64,000 nucleotides of DNA from assembly GCA_050247075.1 (NCBI GenBank), contig JBFWUW010000020.1:27600-91599 (forward strand). Direction: 5' to 3'. The number at the start of each line of letters is the position of its first letter. Positions within the stretch are counted from its first letter, which is position 1. The translations under genes were made by a program, and so were the position numbers. Below are positions 41,234 to 49,950 of the stretch, one piece after another. The stretch comes from JBFWUW01 sp050247075 (GTDB lineage: Bacteria; Planctomycetota; Planctomycetia; Pirellulales; JBFWUW01). The notes below the pieces were generated by a model that worked only from the letters and a program-made list of their open reading frames with translations, searched no databases and was not told the DNA's origin.

Positions 41234-43216
41234 TCACGCTGGGATGTCGTACTTGCAAGCCAGCCAGAAGACGCTGGACCAATGGAATGCGGTAAAGGCC
41301 AAGACCGCGGCCAGGGAACGAATGAGCAGCGGCCACCGCGAACGGGCCGCCAGCCAATGGCCGCCCCACAGCAACGGCAACGCCGCCGGAAAGCCGATTA
41401 AGAAGGCCCATTCGGTGGCCAAATTCAATCGCCGGCAGAGCAGATAGTAGGCCGCCGCCACCAGCAGAAACGCCGCCGCGACGAGCCTACCCCACCACCG
41501 TTGGCCACCCTCCACCGACGGCAACTGGGCCACGCAGGCGGCAAAAGCCGAGAACAACGCCACATGCCAGGTAAACACAAAGTCGCCTGTCGCCCGGCTG
41601 GCGAGCGGTGTTCCCAGGCAACCCAGCACAAACGCGGCCACCCAAAAAATTCTTTCGCACAGGGAACCGGGCCGCCAGCCCCACCGGATTTCCAGCCATC
41701 GCCCCGGCCATGCCAGCAGGCGGGCCAAGATCACCAGGACCAACGAGACACCGTACCACTGCCGTAGCCAGCGACAGCCCGGCACATCCATCATGAACTC
41801 TGGCTCCACGCCCAGCAGTAACGACCAGTCGCGGTATCGGGTTTGTGGCAAATCGGCCACGCTAGTAGGCTGTTTCACAAGCTTCTCGTCTTGCAAGCCG
41901 CCGTCGGTTCCCAGCCAGATGCAGACCGCGCGGCTCTGATTACGCAAATAGAGTTTGCGGCGGTGCAACATCGGCGTGGTCCAGCCAATTTCGCCTCCCA
42001 AAGCCGTACAACGGGCCAGTTCCTGGTAGCTGTCTGGCGTCGCACGGGCCAGCAGCACCTGGCCGGTATCATTCAACAGGATCAGCATGCCATCCGCCGA
42101 CAGCACGCTGGCATGCCCGGTGGCTTCGGTGCTCCATTTTTCCTGGCCCGTCAGAAAGTCGACACAACAAAACTTGCCGCGCGATGGCCGATGAAGCTTG
42201 GCCTGCATGTCTCGCAGGTCAAAGCCATAGAGATGGCCATTGACGAGAATGCTGGAGGCAACGTCGTTGGACAGAAGTGGTTTCTTCCACACATCGCGCG
42301 GCGGCTGGCCAACGGCATTTAGTTGCATCAACTGTGACCCCGCGCGAAACGGCCCGCTGATCCACAAATGCGGCTCGCGGTAGATCGGCCAGGCCGAATG
42401 CTCGTCGTAACCGTGTGAAAGCTCGTTCCGCCACAGCACGGTGCCGTCGCGGGCATCGTGCGCTACCAGCGCGTTCTCCATGTAACCTAGAATTATCCGG
42501 CGGCCCTCCAGCACGATGGGATAAACCGGGCTGTAACTGGCCGCGTCATCGCCCGCCTGCCATGCCGTTTGACCGGTGCTGTCTTCGAGGGCCACCAGGC
42601 TGGCTCCACGTACGCCGACCGGCAGATAGACCAGGCCATCGGCCACGACCGGCGAACAGGCGTATCCAAAGCCGGGCGGCTGTCCGCTAAACCGTTGATA
42701 CAATTCCACCGACCACAACAGTCCGCCCTGGCCGTTCAGACATCCCACCAACCCGTCGGTTCCGGCAAAATAGATGCGTCCGCCCGATAGCGTGGGGGTG
42801 GCGCGTGGCCCAGGATACAAGCCCAACGGTTCGTAGGGCAGCCCGTAGCGGTACTCCCAAACGTTCTCACCCGTATTGGCATCCAGACAAACCACGAACT
42901 GGCCTGCCAAAGATTGCCGCTGGGTATATACCCGCTCACCCTCCGCCACGAACCCCGAATACCCGGCTCCCAGCGGCTGCACCCACAGCACGGGCGGACC
43001 TGCATCCGGCCAGGCTTGGGCCAAGCCGACCTCGGCGGAACGTCCATCATATTCGGGCCCGCGCACAAACGGCCAATCGGCGGCAGCCGGTTCTGGCTGT
43101 GCCATCAATACGGCTAGGGATATCGCCAGCAAAAGGCCAGGGCCGGCGAACAGGACATTCCATCGGGAGCGTCCCCGGCAGCGTTGTTTGCCGCGAATGG
43201 CCGTGGAAGCTGACAA
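41234..43216 (-). CDS. PQQ-like beta-propeller membrane protein
   Basis: The 660-residue protein has an N-terminal signal/anchor (about 21-46) and PQQ-repeat blades from about 47 to 470. Examples are 'FVVCLDANTGENVWEYRYG', 'TDGLVGCLNGQGGLLWSVEL', 'LVALEDSTGQTAWQAGDD' and 'LVAHDARDGTVLWRNELS'. A C-terminal membrane domain of about six helices (about 490-655) follows. The propeller would face the periplasm. True quinoprotein dehydrogenase ligands are not evident, so a scaffold or sensor role is likely. The fusion of a propeller to a multi-pass C-terminus is unusual. It follows lutC on the same strand after 54 bp. Confidence 0.85.
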   Translation of the reverse strand: MSASTAIRGKQRCRGRSRWNVLFAGPGLLLAISLAVLMAQPEPAAADWPFVRGPEYDGRSAEVGLAQAWPDAGPPVLWVQPLGAGYSGFVAEGERVYTQRQSLAGQFVVCLDANTGENVWEYRYGLPYEPLGLYPGPRATPTLSGGRIYFAGTDGLVGCLNGQGGLLWSVELYQRFSGQPPGFGYACSPVVADGLVYLPVGVRGASLVALEDSTGQTAWQAGDDAASYSPVYPIVLEGRRIILGYMENALVAHDARDGTVLWRNELSHGYDEHSAWPIYREPHLWISGPFRAGSQLMQLNAVGQPPRDVWKKPLLSNDVASSILVNGHLYGFDLRDMQAKLHRPSRGKFCCVDFLTGQEKWSTEATGHASVLSADGMLILLNDTGQVLLARATPDSYQELARCTALGGEIGWTTPMLHRRKLYLRNQSRAVCIWLGTDGGLQDEKLVKQPTSVADLPQTRYRDWSLLLGVEPEFMMDVPGCRWLRQWYGVSLVLVILARLLAWPGRWLEIRWGWRPGSLCERIFWVAAFVLGCLGTPLASRATGDFVFTWHVALFSAFAACVAQLPSVEGGQRWWGRLVAAAFLLVAAAYYLLCRRLNLATEWAFLIGFPAALPLLWGGHWLAARSRWPLLIRSLAAVLAFTAFHWSSVFWLACKYDIPA

Positions 43217-43270
43217 TTTGCCTCAACCGTTAGGTTAGGTTGGCCGCTCGATTCGCTGGCTCGCCCTTGG

Positions 43271-43861
43271 TCAGCCAACCAGGATGACGTTGAGCGAGCG
43301 GGCACCGTGCGCACCGATGACGAGCGACTGTTCGATGTCGGCGGTCTTGGAGGGACCGGAGATAAACAGTCCGTAGCCTGCCTGCTTAAACTCGATTCTC
43401 TCATAAGCCGCATGCAAATGGTCGATCAACTCCGCGCGGGGTACGACCAGCACCAGATGCTGCGTAATCGCGTAGACCACGCGATGTTTGATCGCTCGAT
43501 CCGTCACCCATACCGCGCCGTTCTCGGCCACTGCAAACTCACCCGGCAGGATCGCCACATCGACCGAGGCCAGATCGCGGGGAGAAGCCAGCGTATTGAG
43601 ATCGACGTTGCCCAGTTCCAGCCCTGGCACGATGCAAACGATCTGACTGGCAGCGGGCAGGCAGGCCAGCCCTTGGACTGTGCTGGCCAATTGGTCCTGC
43701 CGATCGAGAAAAGTTGCCTGGCCGCCGACGGATGCCAACACCTCCGCGAATTGTGCCTCGCGGTCGGGATACGAGATCCACGCCTGTTGCAAATCAGGCA
43801 AGGGAGTTGATTGCGGCAGTTGACGCCGCAGACGTGTGAGGATTTCCGCTTTGGAACTCAT
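43271..43861 (-). CDS. lutC: LutC/YkgG-family protein of lactate utilisation (LUD domain)
   Basis: The 196-residue LUD-domain protein starts MSSKAEILTRLRRQLPQS. It has the family's 'DVAILPGEFAVAENGAVWV', 'IVCIVPG', 'HLVLVVPRAELIDHLHAAYERI' and 'LFISGPSKTADIEQSLVIGAHGARSLNVIL' features (quoted in part by blocks). It is the third subunit of the LutABC L-lactate oxidation complex. Its ATG overlaps the lutB stop as ATGA (43858-43861), so it is translationally coupled and last in the coaX-lutABC run. Confidence 0.92.
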   Translation of the reverse strand: MSSKAEILTRLRRQLPQSTPLPDLQQAWISYPDREAQFAEVLASVGGQATFLDRQDQLASTVQGLACLPAASQIVCIVPGLELGNVDLNTLASPRDLASVDVAILPGEFAVAENGAVWVTDRAIKHRVVYAITQHLVLVVPRAELIDHLHAAYERIEFKQAGYGLFISGPSKTADIEQSLVIGAHGARSLNVILVG

Positions 43862-45237
43862 GTTTTGCGCCGCCTGAATTCATCGCGAAAGCTGCGGACG
43901 GGGGCGGGTGGAAGGTCGCGTTGTTTGCCCCAACGGTTCCACGGGCCGTAGATCAAAAACCGCGGCAGCCAGCGCAGCGACCAGCGTCCCACGCGCCCGG
44001 CCGCCCCGTACAGCCAGGGGCGGGCCATGACAAACGCGCCGGCCTTCATGCCCAATCGCTTGGTCCAGCCTAAATGGCCCAAGTGGGCAATCTCGCGCCG
44101 CCACGTAAGGAGCTGCTCATGCAGATTGATCTTCACCGGGCAAACATCTGTGCAAGACGCGCACAGGCTGCAAGCATACGGCAAGGTCGAGAATTGCTGG
44201 GGATCGCGGGCCGGGTTGAGGATGGAACCGATTGGTCCTGGCACGGTAGCGCCGTAACTATGGCCGCCGCTGCGACGATAGACCGGGCAGGTGTTCATGC
44301 ACGCGCCGCAACGAATGCAATGCAGCGAACGCCGAAACTCAGCATCGTGCAAAATCTCGCTGCGGCCGTTATCCACCAGCACAATGTGCAGCTCTCCGCT
44401 TGGCAACGGCCCATGAAAGTGCGATGTGTATGTCGTGATCGGCTGGCCGGTGGCCGAACGGGCCAGCAGGCGGATAAATACACCCAGGTCCTTGGCCCGC
44501 GGAATCAGTTTTTCGATTCCCATGCAGGCGATATGCAGCTTGGGCAGCGAAGTCCCCAGATCGGCGTTGCCCTCGTTAGTGCAGATGACGATTCCGCCCG
44601 TCTCGGCCACGGCAAAGTTGACGCCAGTGATGCCCGCCTGGCAATTCAGAAAGACATCGCGCAAGCGTTGGCGGGCCGCTTCGGCCAGATATTTTGGGTC
44701 GGTCGCGCCGGCGTCGGTCCCCAGCTTTTCGTGGAACAGATCGCCGACTTCTTCCTTTTTGATATGGATCGCCGGCAGCACGATATGGCTGGGAGGTTCT
44801 CCGCGAAGCTGCACAATCCACTCCCCCAGGTCGGTATCGATGACTTCAATCGCGTGCCGCTCCAGAAATGGATTGAGGTGGCACTCCTCGGTCAGCATCG
44901 ACTTGCTCTTGGCCACCTTGGTTACGCCATGCTCTTGCAGCAGGCCCAGCACGATTTGGTTGTGCTCGGCGGCGTCTTGCGCCCAATGCACGACCGCGCC
45001 CAGCCGAGTCGCCTCGCGCTCGAATTGATCCAAGTAATCGGGCAGATTAGCGATGGTGTGCGACTTGATGGCCGATGCCTGCTCGCGCAAGGTCTCCCAC
45101 TCGGGCAGCGAGCGGGCCATGCGGTCACGCTTGACGCGCACAAACCACAAGGCCTGGTCGTGCCAATGGGCGCGCTGCCCATCCTGAACGAAGGCAGCGG
45201 CTGCCCGCGGGTGGTTGGACGTTGTAGCGGCGGTCAT
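43858..45237 (-). CDS. lutB: LutB/YkgF-family iron-sulfur protein
   Basis: The protein has 459 residues from the ATG at 45237, which overlaps the lutA stop (ATGA, 45234-45237). A LUD domain occupies most of the N-terminal two thirds ('MLTEECHLNPFLE', 'GITGVNFAVAETGGIVICTNEG'). Two 4Fe-4S motifs follow, 'CIRCGACMNTCPVY' and 'CSLCASCTDVCPVKI', then a C-terminal domain ('LGMKAGAFVMARPW'). It transfers electrons in lactate oxidation. A longer upstream reading (to 45354) would lie inside lutA and is rejected. Confidence 0.94.
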   Translation of the reverse strand: MTAATTSNHPRAAAAFVQDGQRAHWHDQALWFVRVKRDRMARSLPEWETLREQASAIKSHTIANLPDYLDQFEREATRLGAVVHWAQDAAEHNQIVLGLLQEHGVTKVAKSKSMLTEECHLNPFLERHAIEVIDTDLGEWIVQLRGEPPSHIVLPAIHIKKEEVGDLFHEKLGTDAGATDPKYLAEAARQRLRDVFLNCQAGITGVNFAVAETGGIVICTNEGNADLGTSLPKLHIACMGIEKLIPRAKDLGVFIRLLARSATGQPITTYTSHFHGPLPSGELHIVLVDNGRSEILHDAEFRRSLHCIRCGACMNTCPVYRRSGGHSYGATVPGPIGSILNPARDPQQFSTLPYACSLCASCTDVCPVKINLHEQLLTWRREIAHLGHLGWTKRLGMKAGAFVMARPWLYGAAGRVGRWSLRWLPRFLIYGPWNRWGKQRDLPPAPVRSFRDEFRRRKT

Positions 45238-46007
45238 GAAAGGGCTCCGGCCGCCAACGCGGGCACGGGGCGTCCCGCCAGGATTTCGGCAATGTGCATT
45301 ACCCGCATCGGTTTCTTTTGCCGTAAGATCAGTCCTTGCAAATGCATCAAGCACGACATGTCATTGGCGGTCAAAACCTCGGTTCTGGCTTGCTCGTGAT
45401 CGTGCAGGCGGTCCAAGCCCATCATACACGACACGGCCTCTTCGTTGACGGCAAAGGTGCCACCAAAGCCGCAGCATTCATCGGGTCGGGTCAGTTCCAC
45501 CAATTCAATACCCTCCAGCGCTTCTAACAACTGCCGGGCCTTGTTGAATGCCGGCCCCACCACTTCGCTGGAACTCCCCAGCCGCAGTTCCCGCAGCCCG
45601 TGGCAACTTGCGTGCAGGCCCACGCGATGGGGAAAGCTCCCCTCAATCTTGCTGATTTGCAGCACGTCGACCAGAAACTCCGTCAACTCAAAGACTTTCG
45701 TCCGCAACGATTCGTAGGCCGGATCGTCGTGAAAGTACTCCTCGTAGTGCTTGCGGACCATGGCGGTGCAACTCCCGGATGGACAGACGACATATTCGTA
45801 GTCCTGGAATATCTCCACGAACCGCCGGGCCAGCGGCCGCGCATCGTCCGTACAGCCAGTGTTGGCCATCGGCTGGCCGCAACACGTCTGGCCTTCCGGA
45901 AACTCCACCTGGCAATCAAACCGTTCCAGCAGTTCCACCGTCGCCATGCCGACCTGGGGATAAAGCTGATCGATGTAACAGGGAATAAACAACCCCACAC
46001 GATTCAT
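45234..46007 (-). CDS. lutA: LutA/YkgE-family heterodisulfide-reductase-like subunit
   Basis: The 257-residue protein has two CCG domains: 'GQTCCGQPMANTG' near the start and 'DECCGFGGTFAV' near the end, with 'HASCHGLREL' between. These ligate an Fe-S cluster in the heterodisulfide-reductase family. With LutB and LutC it forms the FAD-independent L-lactate dehydrogenase complex. The start overlaps the coaX stop as ATGA (46004-46007). Confidence 0.94.
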   Translation of the reverse strand: MNRVGLFIPCYIDQLYPQVGMATVELLERFDCQVEFPEGQTCCGQPMANTGCTDDARPLARRFVEIFQDYEYVVCPSGSCTAMVRKHYEEYFHDDPAYESLRTKVFELTEFLVDVLQISKIEGSFPHRVGLHASCHGLRELRLGSSSEVVGPAFNKARQLLEALEGIELVELTRPDECCGFGGTFAVNEEAVSCMMGLDRLHDHEQARTEVLTANDMSCLMHLQGLILRQKKPMRVMHIAEILAGRPVPALAAGALS

Positions 46008-46807
46008 CCGAGCCTATCCTTTCCCATTGCCGCCAACACAATTCCGCCTAGTGTCAAATGCGATGAGTAGACCGCCGAGGCAGCCAGCAGGCCGGCCACG
46101 CTGGGGGCGGCTCCGCCTGTCAAAAAGATTTGCGGGGGCCGGGGCTGCTGGCGTCCCAGGCGGTCGATCAACTCGCGTACGCCGCCGACCGCGCCCCAAA
46201 ACAGGCCCGACCGCAAGGCGGCCAGCGTTTCGGTTCCCAGGGGCGGGGGAGGTTCTTCCAACTCGGCCATGCCCAACAGCGGCAGCAGATCGGTGAACTC
46301 GTGTAAGGCGCGGGCCGACAGGCCTATACCGGGCAAGATGGCTCCTCCTTCAAATGTTCCCTCGATCGAAACACGATCGACCGTGATGGCCGTACCGACA
46401 TCGACGACCACGGCACCTGTCTGGGCCACGCGCAAGGCGTTGGCCCCCACCGCGTTCAACAACCGGTCAATGCCCACCATGTCGGGCTGGGGCAATGCCA
46501 CCCGCAACGGCAAGTCGCCCGCCGCCAGCAAGGTGGTGGAGGGTGCGTGGGGCCGGTTTCGCAACCACTCCAACAACCGTGTCATGGCCGGCCGATTAAC
46601 GCTGCCAATCCACCACGACACATCCGACACGGCCAGATCATCCAGCCACGGCCCGATGGAATTCAGGTCACCCGTCAACGAGGGCACATCGAGCGTCCGC
46701 AGCGGCGTTGGCAAGGGGCCGTCATCGTGGCCCGCGAACAGTCCCAGTTTGATCCGAGTGTTGCCGACATCAACGGCCACCAGTGGGTTGTCCGCGTTCG
46801 TTGTCAT
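46004..46807 (-). CDS. coaX: Type III pantothenate kinase
   Basis: The 267-residue ASKHA-fold kinase phosphorylates pantothenate in the first step of CoA synthesis. Motifs are 'VAVDVGNTRIKLGLF' (phosphate loop), 'GIDRLLNAVGA', 'AVVVDVGTAITVD' and 'EGGAILPG'. Type III enzymes are typical of bacteria without CoaA. It is the first gene of a four-gene run in which each stop overlaps the next ATG. The coupling to lactate oxidation genes is unexpected metabolically. Confidence 0.94.
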   Translation of the reverse strand: MTTNADNPLVAVDVGNTRIKLGLFAGHDDGPLPTPLRTLDVPSLTGDLNSIGPWLDDLAVSDVSWWIGSVNRPAMTRLLEWLRNRPHAPSTTLLAAGDLPLRVALPQPDMVGIDRLLNAVGANALRVAQTGAVVVDVGTAITVDRVSIEGTFEGGAILPGIGLSARALHEFTDLLPLLGMAELEEPPPPLGTETLAALRSGLFWGAVGGVRELIDRLGRQQPRPPQIFLTGGAAPSVAGLLAASAVYSSHLTLGGIVLAAMGKDRLG

Positions 46808-46843
46808 GCAGGAATGTTACTCGCTAAGCCAACGGTTTTGTAG

Positions 46844-46989
46844 CCGTAGCCGCACGAGTCCCGCCGTGCCGGCTGGATTGGCAGATGGACGATCAATCCT
46901 TGGACACGGTTGTTCGGCGGACAAAGGTCGTTCGACATGGTTCGTCAAACTCAATATCAGCCGGCACGGCTGGACTCGTGCGGCTACGG
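46844..46989. mobile_element. 146-bp MITE-like element with 32-bp terminal inverted repeats
   Basis: Arm one (46844-46875, beginning CCGTAGCCGCACGAGTCC) and arm two (46958-46989) match as inverted repeats at 31 of 32 positions. An 82-bp centre of no recognisable coding value lies between them. It occupies the spacer between coaX and the pseudokinase gene. No obvious target-site duplication or transposase is visible. Confidence 0.7.
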
Positions 46990-47085
46990 ACGTGCTGCAT
47001 GGCCCGTGAACACCCGCTACAATGGGGGATGTTTTTGAGCAACGGATGGGCCTACAGGCAAACTACTACACATTTGGGATTGGCT

Positions 47086-48384
47086 ATGACGAAACCTTTT
47101 GACCCGTATCACCATTGGCTGGCCATTCCGCCAGCCGAACAGCCGGCCAATTGCTACCGGTTACTGGGAGTGGCTCAATTTGAGAGTGATCCGTCGGTGA
47201 TTGAGTCGGCCGCGGACCGCCAGATGGCCCATGTGCGCACGTTTGCTTCGGGACCGCACGCCGCCGTTTCGCAACGGATGCTGAACGAGTTGTCGCAAGC
47301 TCGCGTGACATTGCTCGATCCAAAACGCCGAGTGGCCTACGACACCGTTCTCAAGCGGGCCGCGCCGGCCGACCGTGTGGAAGAGGCACCGCGCCCCGTC
47401 GCGGTCCAGGGCAAGCCGGTGATCGTGGAGCCGCCGCCGGGGATGTCCGCCGAGCCAAGGCAGCTTGGTCCCTACAAGATCGAAGAGCGCATCACCAGCA
47501 GCGCGTTGGGGGTAATCTACAAAGCGTCTGACACGCGCGACGGAAGGAATGTCTCCATCAAAATCCTTCCACCCCAAGCTGCCCGCAACCCAGAGATCCT
47601 CAAGCGCTTTCGCCGCGAATGCGATCTAATGACCAAACTCGACCATCCGCATCTCATCGCGGGCATCGAGGCGGGCGAAGAGCGGGGCGTGCCGTATCTG
47701 GTTACGGAATACGTCGTGGGCATGGACCTGGGTACGTTGGTGCAAACGCATGGCCCGCTAGATGTCGATTACGCCCGCGACTACCTGGCACAAGCGGCCC
47801 GGGCGCTAATGCAGTTGCACTTCAATGGCGTGTTTCACCGCAATCTAAAACCGCAAGTGCTGTTGGTCGATCTGTCGGGCCGGCTGCGGGTGACCAATCT
47901 CCTGTTGGCCAAGGTCTTGGAAGGCTCGGAATTTGACCCCGGCGAGCAACTGACCCAAATGGGCCAAATGGTGGGAAGCGCCGACTACATGGCACCCGAG
48001 CAAGCCGCCAACCCGCACGGTGTGGATGCGAGGGCCGACGTTTACTCCCTGGGCTGCACGCTGTACTTCTTGTTGACGGGCAAGCCGCCGTTCGGCGGTA
48101 AATCCCTGGTGCATACCTTGCAAGCCCACCGGCAGTCGCCCATACCGTTGCTGCAAGACGTCCGCGACGACGTTCCCAACGACCTGGAACTGATCTACGA
48201 ACGGATGATGCAAAAAGAAGCCGACGCCCGCTACCAAGAGTTGGGTTCGCTGGTGGAAGCGTTGGAGGGCCAAACTAAAGGCCGGGGACGCAAACGGGGA
48301 CCGTCGATGAACACAATTATCGCCATTGCCGTGACCGCGCTCATCATGGTGGTGATTTTATCCTGGTTGGCTCTGTCGAAATGA
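47086..48384 (+). CDS. J-like-module serine/threonine pseudokinase with a C-terminal membrane anchor
   Basis: The start at 47086 begins the conserved module MTKPFDPYHHWLAIPPAEQP; upstream extension runs through the inverted-repeat element. Of 432 residues, 1-90 are the J-like module, 127-395 a kinase fold and 408-430 a single transmembrane helix. The kinase keeps Lys159 ('VSIKIL'), 'MAPEQ' and 'DVYSLGCTLYFLLTG'. However, the glycine loop is degraded ('ITSSALGVIY'), HRD is HRN (251-253) and DFG is NLL (271-273), so catalysis is very unlikely. It may be a scaffold or allosteric partner in the cytoplasm. A TACAAT at 47018 may be its -10 box. Confidence 0.88.
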   Translation: MTKPFDPYHHWLAIPPAEQPANCYRLLGVAQFESDPSVIESAADRQMAHVRTFASGPHAAVSQRMLNELSQARVTLLDPKRRVAYDTVLKRAAPADRVEEAPRPVAVQGKPVIVEPPPGMSAEPRQLGPYKIEERITSSALGVIYKASDTRDGRNVSIKILPPQAARNPEILKRFRRECDLMTKLDHPHLIAGIEAGEERGVPYLVTEYVVGMDLGTLVQTHGPLDVDYARDYLAQAARALMQLHFNGVFHRNLKPQVLLVDLSGRLRVTNLLLAKVLEGSEFDPGEQLTQMGQMVGSADYMAPEQAANPHGVDARADVYSLGCTLYFLLTGKPPFGGKSLVHTLQAHRQSPIPLLQDVRDDVPNDLELIYERMMQKEADARYQELGSLVEALEGQTKGRGRKRGPSMNTIIAIAVTALIMVVILSWLALSK

Positions 48385-48391
48385 CCTAACC

Positions 48392-48447
48392 TGTAGTAGG
48401 CGATTCCATCGCCGAACCGTTTTGTAGGAGGCGATTCCATCGCCGAT
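48392..48447 (+). repeat. Two direct copies of the dispersed palindromic element
   Basis: Copies at 48392-48416 (tgtagtaggcgattcc...) and 48421-48447 (tgtaggaggcgattcc...) start 8 bp after the pseudokinase stop codon and lie in the spacer before the PIG-L gene. Confidence 0.85.
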
Positions 48448-48496
48448 GCCTCCAATCTTATGACAACTATTCGCACTCCTTTCACCGATAGGCATC

Positions 48497-49219
48497 ATGG
48501 ATTATCCCCAACTAGACGTTATCGCCGTGGGGGCCCACCCGGACGACGTGGAGATTGCTTGCGGCGGCACGCTTTGCAAGTTGGCGCGGCAAGGATACCG
48601 CGTGGGGATTATCGACCTGACCGACGGCGAGCCCACACCCAAATCGCCCGGTCCCGAAGTGCGGCTGGAAGAAGCCCGCCGCGCGGCCGAGGTATTGGGC
48701 GTGCATGTCCGCACGACTTTGAACTTGCCCAACCGGCGGCTGTTTGACTCGTTCGAGGCCCGCGTCATGCTGGCCAAGGAATTTCGAAAGCATCGGCCAA
48801 AGGTCGTGCTGGGCTTTGGTGAAAAGACGCCACTGGCCTCGCCCGACCACTACCAGGCGATGCAAATCACCGATGCGGCGGTGTTCTACTCGCGGCTGAC
48901 CAAGTGGGACGAACACTTCGACGATCTGCCGGTGCATACCATTCCCGTGCTGATGTATTTTCGTCTGGCCTTTACCTCGGTGGACTCGCCCGTGGGTGCC
49001 GGCCGGCTGGTGGTCGATATCAGCGACGAATTAGAGACCAAGCTCGAGGCGGTTCGCTGCTACCAGACCCAGTTTCCTCCTGAAAAGTCGCACGTCTTCG
49101 ACCGCATTTCCTCCATTGACCGGCATCACGGCCTGTTGGCCGGCTACGCCGCCGGCGAATTGTTGACCTGCACGCGGCTGCCTGGCACTCGGAATCTGAT
49201 GCAGTTCCTATTCGGGTGA
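48497..49219 (+). CDS. PIG-L family deacetylase (BshB1-like)
   Basis: This 240-residue zinc-dependent N-deacetylase has 'VGAHPDDVEIACGGTL' carrying the His-Pro-Asp-Asp zinc site, and 'DLTDGEPTP' with 'RLEEARRAAEVLG' typical of BshB1. 'SPDHYQAMQITDAAVFYS' supplies the third zinc His. BshB1 removes the acetyl group from GlcNAc-malate in bacillithiol synthesis; related enzymes act on other GlcNAc conjugates. bshA and bshC are not in the window, so the specific substrate is uncertain. Confidence 0.87.
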   Translation: MDYPQLDVIAVGAHPDDVEIACGGTLCKLARQGYRVGIIDLTDGEPTPKSPGPEVRLEEARRAAEVLGVHVRTTLNLPNRRLFDSFEARVMLAKEFRKHRPKVVLGFGEKTPLASPDHYQAMQITDAAVFYSRLTKWDEHFDDLPVHTIPVLMYFRLAFTSVDSPVGAGRLVVDISDELETKLEAVRCYQTQFPPEKSHVFDRISSIDRHHGLLAGYAAGELLTCTRLPGTRNLMQFLFG

Positions 49220-49481
49220 TGTTCTTTGGCCCTTGCCGTTACAAATTGCCTGCCCTGCCGTTTCCGCGGGCGCGTCATTCGGTGGACACTTTCGCCAGCC
49301 GCATCGCCCTCAACTTCCATCGCGGCGATATCCCGGAAAGCTCTGCCGGTCAGTCCGAATAAATCAATGCGGTCGCTGCGAATTGGGCGAAATCGCGCGC
49401 CGAACCGTAACATTCCTTGACTTTATGCGCTACAATTGAGTGGGGGAGAGACCCGATTTTTTTGTTGAGACCCGAGCCGCC

Positions 49482-49916
49482 ATGAAAGCCGCCATCGACT
49501 CTAACGCCGCAGCTTCCGAAATCACTCCAACGCGGGCCAGCCAAGTGCTGGCCTGTCCGCTTTGCCATGCCGATTGCGGCGGCAAACCGCTCCCCTTGGG
49601 CGATACCGCTTGCCCCCAATGCAACCAGACGTTGTGGGTCATGCGCGACGGCGGGCAGTTGCATTTGCTGGATGCCCGGCAAATTCCCGAGGAAGTGCGG
49701 GCCTGGCTGCAAAGCGTTTTCGTGCAGTTGGAAATCGACCGCATCGAAGCCCTGGACGGCTTGGAGGCCGACTCCCTTGAGACGCTATCGCTGATTATGG
49801 AGTTGGAAGACGCCTTTGAGGTGCGCGTCAGCAATCCCGGTGCCACGGACATCCGCACCGTAGGGGATGCCTTGCGCTACCTGGAACGGCAACTTCGCCA
49901 ACAGCACGCTGGGTAG
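49482..49916 (+). CDS. Zinc-ribbon/acyl-carrier-protein fusion
   Basis: The protein has 144 residues from the ATG at 49482 (a GTG at 49440 would extend it by 14). The N-terminal part has a zinc-ribbon pattern with Cys25/Cys28 and Cys44/Cys47 ('ACPLCHADCGG', 'ACPQCNQTLW'). Residues about 75-140 look like an acyl carrier protein: 'LDGLEADSLETLSLIMELED' holds Asp97-Ser98-Leu99, the phosphopantetheine attachment site, and 'TVGDALRYLE' is the final helix. Ribbon plus carrier in one short chain is unusual. The neighbour at 49951 is 34 bp downstream. Confidence 0.78.
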   Translation: MKAAIDSNAAASEITPTRASQVLACPLCHADCGGKPLPLGDTACPQCNQTLWVMRDGGQLHLLDARQIPEEVRAWLQSVFVQLEIDRIEALDGLEADSLETLSLIMELEDAFEVRVSNPGATDIRTVGDALRYLERQLRQQHAG

Positions 49917-49950
49917 GTCACGGCCAATGGCTGCCGGCAAAGAGGCTCGC

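Noticed and set aside
44074..45399. Plus-strand open frame opposite lutB
   Set aside because: lutB carries two ferredoxin motifs and is coupled to its neighbours; the antisense frame has no recognisable features.
46885..47085. Upstream extension of the pseudokinase gene
   Set aside because: It would translate the centre and right arm of the inverted-repeat element; the conserved module starts at 47086.
49417..49436. TTGACT and TACAAT before the zinc-ribbon/ACP gene as a promoter
   Set aside because: The spacer is only 8 bp, far too short for a sigma-70 promoter; only the TACAAT could be a -10 box.
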